A stretch of 64,000 nucleotides of DNA from Mesorhizobium sp. ES1-1 (lineage in GTDB: Bacteria > Pseudomonadota > Alphaproteobacteria > Rhizobiales > Rhizobiaceae). The notes beneath the pieces are model-generated. The model was not told the DNA's origin, did not search any database, and was given only the letters and a program-made list of their open reading frames with translations. Positions 8,123 through 16,572 of the stretch are shown here, piece after piece. Location: NCBI RefSeq assembly GCF_020164785.1, contig NZ_JAIUGX010000014.1, positions 62,001 through 126,000 on the forward strand, in the 5' to 3' direction. Position 1 is the stretch's first letter. Every line of letters begins with the position of its first letter. Both the position numbers and the translations under genes were made by a program.

Positions 8123-8761
8123 ATGGGTCAGCTCAATGCCGGCATCGTGCCGGTCACACCGTTCCAGCAGAACTGCACCATCCTGTTCGACATGGACGAC
8201 AAGCGCGGGGTGGTCGTCGATCCTGGCGGCGATATCGACAAGGTGCTGGCGGCACTGAAGGACAATGCCATCGTCGCCGAGGCGATCTGGATCACCCACG
8301 GTCATATCGATCATGCCGGCGGCGCTATGGAGCTGAAGGAAGCGCTCGGCGTCGACATCATCGGCCCGCATGAAGCCGACCGGCAATTGCTCGACAATCT
8401 GGAAAACCAAGGCCGGCGCTATGGCATCGACGGCGCGCGTAACTGCGTGCCCGACCGGTTCCTTACCGAGGGCGAGACCGTGTCGTTCGGCGCCCATGTG
8501 TTCGAGGTATTGCATTGCCCCGGCCATGCGCCGGGCCATGTCGTCTACTATAACAGGGCGGCCAAGTTCGCCCATGTCGGCGACGTGCTGTTTCGCGGCT
8601 CGGTCGGCCGCACCGACCTGCCGGGCGGCGATCATGCGGCGTTGATCGCTTCGATCAAGGACAAGCTCTTGCCGCTCGGCGACGACATCGGCTTCATCTG
8701 CGGTCACGGTCCGGGTGGGCGCTTCGGCGAGGAGCGCAGGACCAACCCGTTTCTGGTGTAG
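8123..8761 (+). CDS. Metallo-beta-lactamase-fold hydrolase, glyoxalase II-like (YcbL/GloC type)
   Basis: A 212-residue cytoplasmic MBL-fold enzyme of the short hydroxyacylglutathione-hydrolase type. The metal-binding HxHxDH motif is seen as THGHIDHAGG near residue 55; further ligands are in HCPGHAPGHVVYY, GDVLFRGSVGRTDLPGGD and the C-terminal CGHGPGG. It lacks the extra C-terminal helical domain of classical glyoxalase II, matching YcbL/GloC. A thioester hydrolase role (S-lactoylglutathione or similar) is likely but not proven. Start ATG at 8123 with GAAAGG at good spacing. It converges with the BA14K gene over a shared terminator. Confidence 0.88.
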   Translation: MGQLNAGIVPVTPFQQNCTILFDMDDKRGVVVDPGGDIDKVLAALKDNAIVAEAIWITHGHIDHAGGAMELKEALGVDIIGPHEADRQLLDNLENQGRRYGIDGARNCVPDRFLTEGETVSFGAHVFEVLHCPGHAPGHVVYYNRAAKFAHVGDVLFRGSVGRTDLPGGDHAALIASIKDKLLPLGDDIGFICGHGPGGRFGEERRTNPFLV

Positions 8762-8783
8762 GGCGAGCTCGCGCTCGAACAAA

Positions 8784-8813
8784 AGCGCTGGCCTCCGCGG
8801 CCAGCGCTCTTTG
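8784..8813. terminator. Bidirectional intrinsic terminator
   Basis: A 10-bp perfect stem AGCGCTGGCC (8784-8793) / GGCCAGCGCT (8799-8808), with a 5-base loop. It has CTTT on the right and AAAA on the left, so it can end both the hydrolase gene (rightward) and the BA14K gene (leftward). Confidence 0.8.
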
Positions 8814-8827
8814 GTGGGCAGGGAGCC

Positions 8828-9280
8828 TCAATTGGCGGTGCAGAAATGCTGTTCGCCGTCATTGCCGGTGAAGGTGCCGGTGCGGGCATTGAAGGTGCGG
8901 TAGCGGTCCGAACAATATTCATACCAGCCCCGCGTCCAGGGTTCGGCGTAGCCTTCACGGTAGACGACCCGTGGCTGCGAATAATATCTGGGCTCCGCAT
9001 AGTAGTGGCGCACCGGAGCCGGACGCGGCCTGACGTCGCGATCGTAGTAGCCGTCATCATAGTCATCGGGCGGCGGCTGCTGGTTGTTCAATGCGCCAAC
9101 GATCAGCGCGCCGGCCGCGAGCCCGAGCACGCCCGCCGCAACGGCATCGCCATGGCTACCACCGCCGTGGCGGTGATGGTGCCAGCGGCCCCAATCATCG
9201 GCGTTGGCTGCGGGCAGGGTTGCGAGGGTGGTGACGAGCACGGCGGAGGACAGTACCGCGGCTTTGAAAATTCGGTTCAT
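8828..9280 (-). CDS. BA14K-family secreted protein
   Basis: A 150-residue exported protein. A signal peptide occupies about residues 1-27, ending in PAANA. Then come a His/Gly-rich stretch (WHHHRHGGG), a hydrophobic Gly/Ala helix (about 46-64), a Tyr/Arg/Pro-rich linker, and the C-terminal BA14K motif with YEYCSDRYRTFNARTGTFTG and a second Cys in EQHFC. BA14K was described in Brucella as an immunoreactive, lectin-like protein; relatives are widespread in rhizobia. The two C-terminal Cys probably form a disulfide. Start ATG at 9280 with AAGGAGA upstream. Confidence 0.85.
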   Translation of the reverse strand: MNRIFKAAVLSSAVLVTTLATLPAANADDWGRWHHHRHGGGSHGDAVAAGVLGLAAGALIVGALNNQQPPPDDYDDGYYDRDVRPRPAPVRHYYAEPRYYSQPRVVYREGYAEPWTRGWYEYCSDRYRTFNARTGTFTGNDGEQHFCTAN

Positions 9281-9462
9281 CTTGGTCTCCTTGTACCGGC
9301 CCGGGCAGTTTCGGGGATGGACCGGCCTTAGCCAAGATTGATAGGCAACGATGGCTGAACGGGGGCTGAACGGATCTCAACGCTCCGGCTCAAGCCAAAT
9401 GAGGACGATCGCAGGCTCACGATGGGGCCGAAATGGCCGCCGAGGCAAGGTATGAGCCCGGA

Positions 9463-9675
9463 TCAGCCGACCGAAAGGTTGACAGCCTTGGGTCCCTTGC
9501 CACGCTTGTCCGGCTCGGTGTCGAAGGAGACTTTTTGCCCATCCTCGAGGCCGGGAAGACCCGACGCCTGCACAGCGGAAATATGGACGAAAACATCCTT
9601 CGCGCCATCATCCGGCGTGATGAAGCCGAAGCCCTTGGCATGGTTGAAGAATTTAACGGTGCCGGTCTGCGGCAT
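9463..9675 (-). CDS. CspA-family cold-shock protein (copy 1)
   Basis: A 70-residue single cold-shock domain, an OB-fold that binds single-stranded RNA/DNA and melts structure. RNP1 (KGFGFI) and RNP2 (VFVHI) are both intact. Unlike the neighbouring copy it has FNHAKGFGFI, with His-Ala in place of the usual Ala-Thr/Glu. Start ATG at 9675 is preceded by AAGGAG; the upstream in-frame ATG at 9696 lacks a site. It is transcribed in the same direction as the second copy, but a terminator separates them. Confidence 0.92.
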   Translation of the reverse strand: MPQTGTVKFFNHAKGFGFITPDDGAKDVFVHISAVQASGLPGLEDGQKVSFDTEPDKRGKGPKAVNLSVG

Positions 9676-9805
9676 GGGAAGCTCCTTTGATCCCATAAAG
9701 TCCAGTCTCGGGCCGGCAAATGCCCGATGGAAATTTGTCCTTTATTTTAGCGCTATCGGCAAGAGAAAGTTTCGCCGAGATCGAGCCGGCGCGCACGATA
9801 CGAAA

Positions 9806-9831
9806 AAGGCGCGACGAAAACGTCGCGCCTT
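9806..9831 (-). terminator. Intrinsic terminator of the second cold-shock gene
   Basis: An 11-bp perfect stem AAGGCGCGACG (9806-9816) / CGTCGCGCCTT (9821-9831) with a 4-base loop. Read leftward it is followed by a run of T (the AAAAA at 9803-9807 on the plus strand). It lies downstream of the cold-shock gene at 9949-10161 and insulates the copy at 9463. Confidence 0.85.
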
Positions 9832-9948
9832 GAATTCGAATTGTTCTCCAAGCCAAGGCATTGGAGCTTCCGCCGCGCGTCAGTAGACGTGCGGCGCGGG
9901 CCGATGCGTCAGGCTTCGCGCGTCAGCGCAGCGCGACGCGCCGATGCC

Positions 9949-10161
9949 TTAGGCGGCGCGGAGGTTGACGGCCTTGGGACCCTTGCCCATACGGTCCGGC
10001 TCGACGTCGAAGGTGACCTTCTGTCCATCGATGAGCGTGCGCAGGCCGGAGGCCTCGATCGCGGAGATGTGGACAAACACATCCTTGGCGCCGTCGTCGG
10101 GCGTGATGAAGCCGAAGCCTTTGGTCGCGTTGAAGAATTTAACGGTGCCGGTCTGGGCCAT
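9949..10161 (-). CDS. CspA-family cold-shock protein (copy 2)
   Basis: A 70-residue cold-shock domain protein with KGFGFI (RNP1) and VFVHI (RNP2), about three quarters identical to the copy 270 bases downstream. The tandem pair probably arose by duplication. Start ATG at 10161 has AAGGAG at good spacing. The long untranslated stretch upstream could hold a cold-responsive leader as in E. coli cspA, but I see no specific structure to support that. Confidence 0.94.
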   Translation of the reverse strand: MAQTGTVKFFNATKGFGFITPDDGAKDVFVHISAIEASGLRTLIDGQKVTFDVEPDRMGKGPKAVNLRAA

Positions 10162-10670
10162 TGGGGAAACTCCTTCACCCGTTCAGTCTGTTGGTCCTGC
10201 CCGCCGCCTGGCGCGATGGACAAGTCCCGGTGGTTGCTTCGGCAGTCATGCATTTGCGCATGGTCAAACCCCCCGCCGAAAACGGGGCCGTCAGAGATTC
10301 ACAGTATCGGGGAAAGGTCGTCCAAAACGTTCCGCTCTCCGGGTCGCAAATGCCCGAACACGGAATTTATCGCACGGAAACGTGATCGTTGCAAGACGGC
10401 GCGGGCCGCCGCGTTGAGCGCATCCCGACGCTGAACCGACCGAGCGGAGCATCCATGCGGGCGGCATAGGCCGGGTTGCCTGCCTGGTCATCGGCCAGAG
10501 CCCGATGACGAATAGGCCAGACGCCGCCGGTGGAATAGCGCGCCGGCGCGAGTGAAACTAAAGTACGGCGGGTCGCGGCGGCGAACTGCGCAGCTTCGCC
10601 AACGGATGCGAGGGCCGCGCCGCGGACTATCGCATCGTTGATGACGGGCTGTGCCGAGACGCGGATTGAG
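10162..10670. other. 509-base gap, no supported gene
   Basis: Holds the presumed promoter and leader of the cold-shock gene at its left end and the 3' side of the oxidoreductase gene at its right. On the minus strand the frame overlapping the oxidoreductase end stays open to 10367 and reads like a protein (for instance VINDAIVRGAALASVGEAAQ), but no usable start codon or ribosome-binding site is visible. I treat it as non-coding or a remnant. Confidence 0.4.
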
Positions 10671-11288
10671 CTATTCGTCCACACCGATATAGGGCTTGCC
10701 CTTAAGCAATGAAGCGAGATGGGCGGCATTCGACGCGGCCATTTCGAGCATGCTGGAGACCGCTTCCGGGGTCTCAGGGATATCGACATAATTGACATCG
10801 CCCATGGCTTCGCCGACCCAATAGACGCCGCCATTGGCGGGGATGGTGAAACCGACATCGTTGAGCGCCTGGAAGCATTCGGCGTGGCAATGATGCGCGC
10901 CGTCTTCATTGCCGACAATCGCCACCAGCGCCACCTTGCCGGCGGCAGGCATGCGTCCCTTGTCGTCGGTTTCCTCGAGAAACGCGTCCATGCGCTCCAT
11001 GACGCGCTTGGCGACGCTGGAGGGTTGACCCAGCCAGATCGGCAGGCCGAGGATGAAGATATCGGCGGCAACGATCTTGGCGCGCAGCTTGGGCCATTCA
11101 TCGCCCTTACCCATGTCGGAAAGCACGCCGGGCTTTATGTCGTGGTCGAGGGCCCTGATCACTTCGCCCTTCACGCCGTAGGGTTCAAGGGCGGACAGCA
11201 GATCGGCGATGATCTTGTCGGTGGAGGATTTCTCCTTGTCGCCGGAGGCTTTCAGTGAACAATTGATGGCGAGGGCGGTAAGGGACAT
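10671..11288 (-). CDS. Flavodoxin-fold NAD(P)H-dependent oxidoreductase
   Basis: A 205-residue protein of the NADPH-dependent FMN reductase / flavodoxin-like fold. The phosphate loop for FMN is in INCSLKASGDKEKSSTDKI near the N-terminus. The second flavin-contact region is ILGLPIWLGQPSSVAKRVMER (about residues 75-95), and GNEDGAHHCHAECFQALNDV is the third loop. The substrate is unknown; members reduce quinones, azo compounds or free flavins. Start ATG at 11288 lies behind CAGGAG. Neighbours give no functional hint; it is divergent from the TPR-sulfotransferase gene. Confidence 0.8.
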   Translation of the reverse strand: MSLTALAINCSLKASGDKEKSSTDKIIADLLSALEPYGVKGEVIRALDHDIKPGVLSDMGKGDEWPKLRAKIVAADIFILGLPIWLGQPSSVAKRVMERMDAFLEETDDKGRMPAAGKVALVAIVGNEDGAHHCHAECFQALNDVGFTIPANGGVYWVGEAMGDVNYVDIPETPEAVSSMLEMAASNAAHLASLLKGKPYIGVDE

Positions 11289-11488
11289 GTCGGGACTCCT
11301 GCACAGGCTATTCGGGCTCAACGTCGCGAGGCGGCGACGGTTGCGTGCAGACGGAGAGGTCGCCGAGATCAACCGCCTGATTTGACCGGTTTACGTCGAC
11401 GCATGGGGCCACAAGGCCACGCGAAGACTTGAACCGGCCGCGCCAATGGCCTAGATCGCCACAGGCGTACAAACACGGCAGGTTTCCC

Positions 11489-13207
11489 ATTAATAGAGAT
11501 CAGAGAAGAGCGGCGGGTTCGGGGGCCAGGTCAGGCGCTGGAGGACAGCCCCCGCTGGGCCTTGACCAGTATGTGCAGCAGGCCCTGCAATTGCACCAGG
11601 CCGGGCGCCGGCAGGAAGCCGAAGCGGTCTATCGCCAGGTGCTGGTCCGCAAGCCCAATCACGCGGCCGCGGCGCATTTCCTCGGGCTGCTGCTGCACCA
11701 GACCGGGCGCACCGCCGAGGGAATGGATCTTCTCGAACAGTCGGTGCAGCTGCAGCCGACCAACGCTGATTTCCTCAACAATCTCGGCACGGTGATGCGT
11801 GATGTCGGGCGCGTGACGGCTGCCATCGATTTCTTCCGTGGCGCCGTCGATCTGAGGCCGGAACAGCTCGCCGCTCGTGACAATCTCGCCTCGTCGCTGA
11901 AGCAGGTCGGCCAGTTCGACGAGGCCGAGGACATCTATCGAGGCACCATTGCGCGCAACCCCTTCCATGTTCGTGCGCTCATTGGACTTGCCGAAACATT
12001 GCAGGAGGCCGGGCGCCTGGACGAGGCGCTGACCGTGTTCCGCGAGGCGTTGAACATGCGCCCGAAAGATGCCGATTTGCTGCATGGACTCGGCGTCGGG
12101 TTGATGGAAAAAGGCAAGCTCGACGAAGCGGCCGACCTGTTCCGCCAGGCGCTGGCCGTCAATCCCGGCATGGCGAGGGCCTGGCTGATGCTGACGCAGG
12201 TCAAGTCGCAGAAGGAGCGCGACGCGGAGCTGGCCGGCATGGAGACCCAGCACGCCAAGGCGCCGCAGGACAGCCTGGCGCGCATGCAGCTGTCTTTCGG
12301 CCTCGGCAAGGCCAATGACGATCTCAAGGACTACGGCAGGGCCTTCGACTATTTCACCGAAGGCAATGCGATCCGGCGCAAGGGCATCGACTACGACCCC
12401 GCCAGGACCCGCGCCGAATTCGACGCGATGAAAACGGTGTTTGATGCCGGCTTCTTCGAGAGGCACAAGCCAAGCGCCATCACCAATGACGCGCCGATCT
12501 TCATCGTCGGCATGCCGCGTTCGGGCACGACGCTGGTCGAACAGATCATCGCCAGCCACCCACAAGTTTACGGCGCGGGTGAGCTCGGGATTTTGAAGAA
12601 GGCGGTCGGCAAGCAGTTCCCGGCGACCATGCCCGGCGGCTTCCCATGGGGCGTTTCGGACGTGGACGACGCGGATTTCGCCGAGGCCGGTCAAGCCTAT
12701 CTCGACATGCTGCATTCGCGCTATCCCAACATGCGCCATGTCACCGACAAGATGCCCGGCAACTTCCTGCTCGTCGGCTTCATCCACATGATGCTGCCCA
12801 AGGCCAGGATCATCCATTGCGCGCGCGACGCGGCGGCGACCTGCCTGTCGATCTACAAGGTGCACTTTCGCGGCGACAGCCATCGATATGGCTATGATCT
12901 GGGCGAGCTCGCCGATTTCCACAATCTCTACACCGACATCATGGCGCATTGGCACAAGGTGCTGCCCGGCGTCGTGCACGACGTGCGCTACGAGGATTTC
13001 GTCGCCGACCAGGGCGGCCAGAGCCGGGCGCTGATCGACTATCTCGGCCTGCCCTGGGACGACGCCGTGCTGTCCTTCCATCAGACCGACCGTCCCGTCC
13101 GCACGGCATCCGCCGCGCAGGTTCGCCAGCCAATGTACCAGGGCTCGGTGGATCTGTGGAAGCGCTATGGCGACCGGCTAAAGCCGCTGCTCGACAGGCT
13201 GGGCTGA
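11489..13207 (+). CDS. TPR-repeat sulfotransferase, apparent AUU start
   Basis: A protein of about 572 residues. Roughly residues 25-240 are TPR repeats (for example HAAAAHFLGLLLHQTGRTAE and DADLLHGLGVGLMEKGKLDE). The C-terminal domain is a PAPS-dependent sulfotransferase: the 5'-phosphosulfate loop is IVGMPRSGTTLVEQI and the 3'-phosphate motif lies in HCARDAAATCLSIYK. The target is unknown; rhizobial members are often linked to cell-surface polysaccharide. No ATG or GTG precedes the first repeat in frame. The N-terminus reads INRDQRRAA from ATT at 11489, and MNRxxRRAA-like starts are common in alphaproteobacterial TPR proteins. GGCAGG lies upstream at proper spacing. TTG at 11429 is the alternative. 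Confidence 0.82.
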   Translation: MNRDQRRAAGSGARSGAGGQPPLGLDQYVQQALQLHQAGRRQEAEAVYRQVLVRKPNHAAAAHFLGLLLHQTGRTAEGMDLLEQSVQLQPTNADFLNNLGTVMRDVGRVTAAIDFFRGAVDLRPEQLAARDNLASSLKQVGQFDEAEDIYRGTIARNPFHVRALIGLAETLQEAGRLDEALTVFREALNMRPKDADLLHGLGVGLMEKGKLDEAADLFRQALAVNPGMARAWLMLTQVKSQKERDAELAGMETQHAKAPQDSLARMQLSFGLGKANDDLKDYGRAFDYFTEGNAIRRKGIDYDPARTRAEFDAMKTVFDAGFFERHKPSAITNDAPIFIVGMPRSGTTLVEQIIASHPQVYGAGELGILKKAVGKQFPATMPGGFPWGVSDVDDADFAEAGQAYLDMLHSRYPNMRHVTDKMPGNFLLVGFIHMMLPKARIIHCARDAAATCLSIYKVHFRGDSHRYGYDLGELADFHNLYTDIMAHWHKVLPGVVHDVRYEDFVADQGGQSRALIDYLGLPWDDAVLSFHQTDRPVRTASAAQVRQPMYQGSVDLWKRYGDRLKPLLDRLG

Positions 13208-13261
13208 TATCGAGGCGAGGTCGACCTCGACCTCACCTTGAACCTGCCTGAGACAGAGCGT

Positions 13262-13615
13262 TCAAAGCTCCATGAAGGGCTGGAAGCCGCCGAAGATCAT
13301 GCGCTTGCCGTCGAATGGCATGGTTGACCAGTCGGACTTCAGCCGCGGATCAGCCATCACCTTGGCCATGATCGCATCGCGGCTCTGCCTGGATTCGTAG
13401 ATGATCCAGGAAAAGACGACGATCTCGTCATCCTTGGCCATCACGGCGCGCGGGAACGAGGTCAGTTCCCCATAGGGCACGTCGTCGCCGACGCATTCGA
13501 CATAGGCGAGCGCACCATACTCCTTCCATATCGCTCCGGCGGTGCGGGCCAGCTTCTTGTAGTCATCAAGTGTTGCTTTCGGCACGGCAAGGACGAAGCC
13601 ATCGACATAGGACAT
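13262..13615 (-). CDS. DUF1428 (YbaA-like) protein
   Basis: A 117-residue cytoplasmic protein of DUF1428, a dimeric alpha/beta (ferredoxin-like) fold. Typical family sequence runs from MSYVDGFVLAVPK through VECVGDDVPYGELTSFPR to the end FDGKRMIFGGFQPF. The function is unknown across the family. It is full length, with AAAGGAG upstream of the ATG at 13615. It converges with the sulfotransferase gene and is followed leftward by no other gene of its strand. Confidence 0.88.
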   Translation of the reverse strand: MSYVDGFVLAVPKATLDDYKKLARTAGAIWKEYGALAYVECVGDDVPYGELTSFPRAVMAKDDEIVVFSWIIYESRQSRDAIMAKVMADPRLKSDWSTMPFDGKRMIFGGFQPFMEL

Positions 13616-13720
13616 TCCTGAACTCCTTTGCTGAGAACTGAGCGCCGGGCCGGGGGGAACTTGACCCAGCGCAGGCGAGACCGTCAGCGTACGTTGGTTA
13701 TGACCGCTCGCCCGGACACC

Positions 13721-14143
13721 TTATTTCGTGGGCGCGTTCATGGCCCAGGCGACGCCGAAGGGATCGCGGACCTGACCCCAGCGGTCGCCCCAAAACATGA
13801 CCTGCAGCGGCGTCACGACCTCACATCCCGCATCGACCGCGCGCTGCCACCAGGCGTCGATCTCCTCATTGTCGAGATGCAGCTGCAGCGTGTAGCCCTG
13901 CGGGTCCTTGTGCGGGTGCCCATGTTCAGGGAAGGCGTCGCCCAGCATGAGCGTCGAGCCATTGACGTGAAGATGGATGTGCATGGTGCGGCCCTTCTCG
14001 TCGGGCGGATAGGCAAACACCTGTTCTGCGCCGAAGGCCCTGCCGTAGAACTCGGCCGCCTTGAAGGCGCCGTCCACCTGCAGATAGGGGGTCAATCCGC
14101 CAAGCACTTCCGCCCTTGGCTGAACGGGGGTCGGGTCGGTCAT
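13721..14143 (-). CDS. PhnB-like VOC-family protein
   Basis: A 140-residue glyoxalase/bleomycin-resistance-fold (VOC) protein of the PhnB subtype. It shows the paired beta-alpha-beta-beta-beta modules, with PYLQVDGAFKAAEFYGRAFG at the start and the typical ending VMFWGDRWGQVRDPFGVAWA. The substrate is unknown; PhnB itself is not required for phosphonate use in E. coli. The ATG at 14143 follows AAGGAGG; the upstream in-frame ATG at 14182 does not. Same strand as the DUF1428 gene but 105 bases apart, so possibly co-transcribed. Confidence 0.85.
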   Translation of the reverse strand: MTDPTPVQPRAEVLGGLTPYLQVDGAFKAAEFYGRAFGAEQVFAYPPDEKGRTMHIHLHVNGSTLMLGDAFPEHGHPHKDPQGYTLQLHLDNEEIDAWWQRAVDAGCEVVTPLQVMFWGDRWGQVRDPFGVAWAMNAPTK

Positions 14144-14339
14144 GTCTTGCTCCTCCTTGTTTGATCTGGCGTTGCCGATCAAAGGACGAAGGAGGTGACA
14201 GCGATCCTACATGGCTGCTGGATTTCTTGCGGGGCGGCGGAGCGAAGCAACCGGCAGGCTTGAACCAGGGGTACGGAGCTACAGGCGCTTTGCGCCGCCG
14301 GCGCCATAGCCTTCAGCACTGCTATGCTCTGGCTGGAGT

Positions 14340-14648
14340 CTAGGCAACCTTAAGGGTTGGAATCGCCGAAACATCAACTTCACGCTCGGCATGCCAGGCA
14401 TCGAAGGCAGCCTGCATCCGAAGCCAGATCGCGGCACCGTCGCCGAACAGCTTGCCAAGGCGAGCGGCCACAGCTGGCGAAACCGGCTTCCTTTCGCGGA
14501 TGATGTCATAAAGCTGCTGCCGGGAGATTCCGAGCAGACCGGCAATTTCCACCTTGGTCTTTCCAGTTGCCGGGATAATGTCCTCAAGCAGCGCCCCCGG
14601 GTGGGAGGGACAACGCTCGATCGGGCGCGTCGGCTCGTACACAGTCAT
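14340..14648 (-). CDS. higA: HigA-type antitoxin
   Basis: A 102-residue XRE-type helix-turn-helix protein of the HigA/VapI family, which neutralises HigB and represses the operon. Signature: HPGALLEDIIPATGKTKVEI, the helix-turn-helix LLGISRQQLYDIIRERKPVS and GDGAAIWLRMQAAFD. It follows higB by 27 bases, the inverted toxin-first order that is characteristic of higBA. The start at 14648 is assigned by conservation of the region before HPGALL. Confidence 0.92.
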   Translation of the reverse strand: MTVYEPTRPIERCPSHPGALLEDIIPATGKTKVEIAGLLGISRQQLYDIIRERKPVSPAVAARLGKLFGDGAAIWLRMQAAFDAWHAEREVDVSAIPTLKVA

Positions 14649-14675
14649 AAGTCGATCTTCTCCAATCTGGCCACC

Positions 14676-14954
14676 TCAGTGATATTGCTCGAAATCGACG
14701 CGGGCGGCATCCTTGCCATCGAATTCAAATGTAATGCACCACGGGCCGTTGACATGGACCGTGTATCGTATGGGATCGAAGGCTTTCAACGGGTGGAAGT
14801 CGAAGCCGGGAAGGTTCATTTCCTGCGGCTTCTCCGAAGCTTCCAGGCGGTCAAGCCGGACAAGAATGCGCTTGTGCATCTTGGCGTCGATCTTGCCGGT
14901 GCTCCCAGTTTGATAGAGGTCCGCCAGGGCCTTGTTTCTGAAGGACTTGATCAT
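14676..14954 (-). CDS. higB: HigB-type toxin (RelE superfamily mRNA endonuclease)
   Basis: A 92-residue RelE-fold toxin that cleaves mRNA on the ribosome. Family marks are MIKSFRNKALADLYQTG, HKRILVRLDRLEASEKPQEM, the strand WCITFEFDGKDAARVDFEQY and the terminal His. There is no ribosome-binding site before the ATG at 14954, only AAATATCC. A good promoter pair, -35 TTGTTT and -10 TACAAA with 17-base spacing on the minus strand, would start transcription almost at the ATG. The mRNA may therefore be leaderless. Confidence 0.92.
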   Translation of the reverse strand: MIKSFRNKALADLYQTGSTGKIDAKMHKRILVRLDRLEASEKPQEMNLPGFDFHPLKAFDPIRYTVHVNGPWCITFEFDGKDAARVDFEQYH

Positions 14955-14971
14955 GGATATTTGTACACATA

Positions 14972-15001
14972 TTGCTTACATCAAACAAGTGGTGTAAGCA
15001 A
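14972..15001. promoter_or_regulatory. Inverted repeat upstream of higB, candidate HigA operator
   Basis: Perfect 9-bp arms TTGCTTACA (14972-14980) and TGTAAGCAA (14993-15001) around a 12-base spacer. They overlap the proposed -35 of higB and end 5 bases before the stop of the ABC-F gene. The position fits autoregulation by HigA or the HigBA complex. A role as 3' hairpin of the ABC-F transcript is less likely because no T-tract follows. Confidence 0.6.
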
Positions 15002-15006
15002 ATCAT

Positions 15007-16569
15007 TTACATCCCAGCTTGCAGATGTCCATCCTTCGCCTTCCAACCGCCCGCTGCGGCCACCTCACGGAAAAAGCCCTCGGGATCCTCGACCTCGGTC
15101 AGCTTGCGTTTGTCGATCAGCCAGAAACGGTTGCCGACGGCTCGGATGAAGGAGCGGTCGTGCGAGGCGAGCACGCAGCTTGCTTGATGCGTTAGCAATT
15201 CGGCCTCCAAGGCTTCCTGGCCACCAATGTCGAGATGGTTGGTCGGCTCGTCGAGCAGGTAGAAATTGGGATCGGCGAGCCTCAGCGCCAGCATCATCAG
15301 CCGCGCCTTCTGGCCACCAGACAGCACGCCGATCTTCTTCTCCTGCATTTCGATGACGACGCCGGCGCCGGCGAGCAACGAGCGGGCGCGCTGCTCGCCG
15401 ACGTCATAGCGGCGTGAGATCATCGAGAGCGGCGTGTCGTCGCCGTTGATACCCGCCAGCGCCTGGTCGCTGTAACCGAGCACCGTCGACGGCGTCACCT
15501 TAACGTTCTGGACCGTGTCCGGCTCGACAATGGCCTTGCGGATCATGGTGACGAAGCGCGACTTGCCTACGCCGTTGCGGCCAAGCAGCACGATGCGGTC
15601 GCCCTGGCAGATGTGGCGCTTGCCGGTGCGAAACAGAACCATTCCGTCGGGTGTTTCCACCGCCGCGTCGTCGAGCGTGATCAGCACCTTGGCGTGCGTG
15701 CCGCGATTGGCGAGCTTGATGGCGCCGGCCGATTTCTCCCGATGCGCCGGGTTCGCCGCGTCTTCCAGTCTTTCCGCGCGTTCCCTGAGTTGCTTGGTCT
15801 TGACGGTGAGAAGGTCGCTGCCGGAGTTGATGCCGATGTTGTTGAGCTTGGCGGCTTGCTTTCGCAGTTGCTGGGCGACCTTCATGTCGCGCTCGAACTT
15901 GCGCGCCGTCGAGGCGTCGGCTTCGTCGAGAGCCTGCCTTGCGCGTGAATAGGGCAACGCAAAGACCGGAGATTGTTCCGCACGCAGGAACAGCGTGCGG
16001 TTGGTAGCGGCATCGAGGAAGGCGCGGTCATGGCTGGCGATGACGACGGGCACCTCGCGCGGCAAGGCGTCAAGCCAGGCTTCCAACTGGGAGATGCGGG
16101 CGAGATCGAGATGGTTGGTCGGCTCGTCGAGCAGCAGAATATCGGGATCTGTGACCCAGACGCGGGCGACCAGCGCCAGCCTCTGCCAGCCGCCGCTCAG
16201 CGCCTGCATCGGCCGGTCGCGCATGGGCTCCGGCACGTCGAGCGAATCCAGCGCCACGTCGACGCGCCACATCTCGCTGTCGGCCTGGTCGGGCGGCAGG
16301 GCATCGGCAACGACCTGGTGGAAGGTGCGGTCCAGAAGGTCTGGAGGGACCGACTGCTCCACATGGCCGACGCGAAGGCCGCGCGTGCGGGTAATCTCGC
16401 CGGAGGTTGGCTCCATCTCGCCGGTCAGGCATTTGAGCAGGGTCGACTTGCCGCGGCCATTGGCGGCAACGATGCCGAGCCGGTCGCCGCTGCCGATGGT
16501 GAGGTCGAGGTTGGAAAAGAGCGGCGCACTCATGGTGACGCCGAGGGATTTGAGGCTGATCAGGGCCAT
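15007..16569 (-). CDS. ABC-F family ATPase (ribosome-associated type)
   Basis: A 520-residue protein with two ATP-binding cassettes and no membrane segment, the ABC-F layout. Members act at the ribosomal E-site as translation factors or antibiotic-protection proteins. First cassette: Walker A ANGRGKST (about 36-43), signature LSGGW, Walker B LLLDEPTNHLD. A charged linker, roughly residues 215-280, corresponds to the P-site tRNA interaction motif. Second cassette: GRNGVGKS, LSGGQ, LLDEPTNHLD. No ribosome-binding site stronger than AGAGAAA precedes the ATG. The 240-nt leader carries a small ORF and attenuator-like pairing, suggesting induction by ribosome stalling. Its drug or stress specificity is unknown. 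Confidence 0.9.
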   Translation of the reverse strand: MALISLKSLGVTMSAPLFSNLDLTIGSGDRLGIVAANGRGKSTLLKCLTGEMEPTSGEITRTRGLRVGHVEQSVPPDLLDRTFHQVVADALPPDQADSEMWRVDVALDSLDVPEPMRDRPMQALSGGWQRLALVARVWVTDPDILLLDEPTNHLDLARISQLEAWLDALPREVPVVIASHDRAFLDAATNRTLFLRAEQSPVFALPYSRARQALDEADASTARKFERDMKVAQQLRKQAAKLNNIGINSGSDLLTVKTKQLRERAERLEDAANPAHREKSAGAIKLANRGTHAKVLITLDDAAVETPDGMVLFRTGKRHICQGDRIVLLGRNGVGKSRFVTMIRKAIVEPDTVQNVKVTPSTVLGYSDQALAGINGDDTPLSMISRRYDVGEQRARSLLAGAGVVIEMQEKKIGVLSGGQKARLMMLALRLADPNFYLLDEPTNHLDIGGQEALEAELLTHQASCVLASHDRSFIRAVGNRFWLIDKRKLTEVEDPEGFFREVAAAGGWKAKDGHLQAGM

Positions 16570-16572
16570 TTT

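Noticed and set aside
10367..11101. Minus-strand ORF overlapping the flavodoxin-type gene, protein-like near its end
   Set aside because: It overlaps a well-supported gene in another frame and has no start or ribosome-binding site in its unique part.
11531..13081. 516-codon minus-strand ORF
   Set aside because: Exact antisense of the TPR-sulfotransferase. Long antisense frames are expected at this GC content, and the opposite strand has clear domains.
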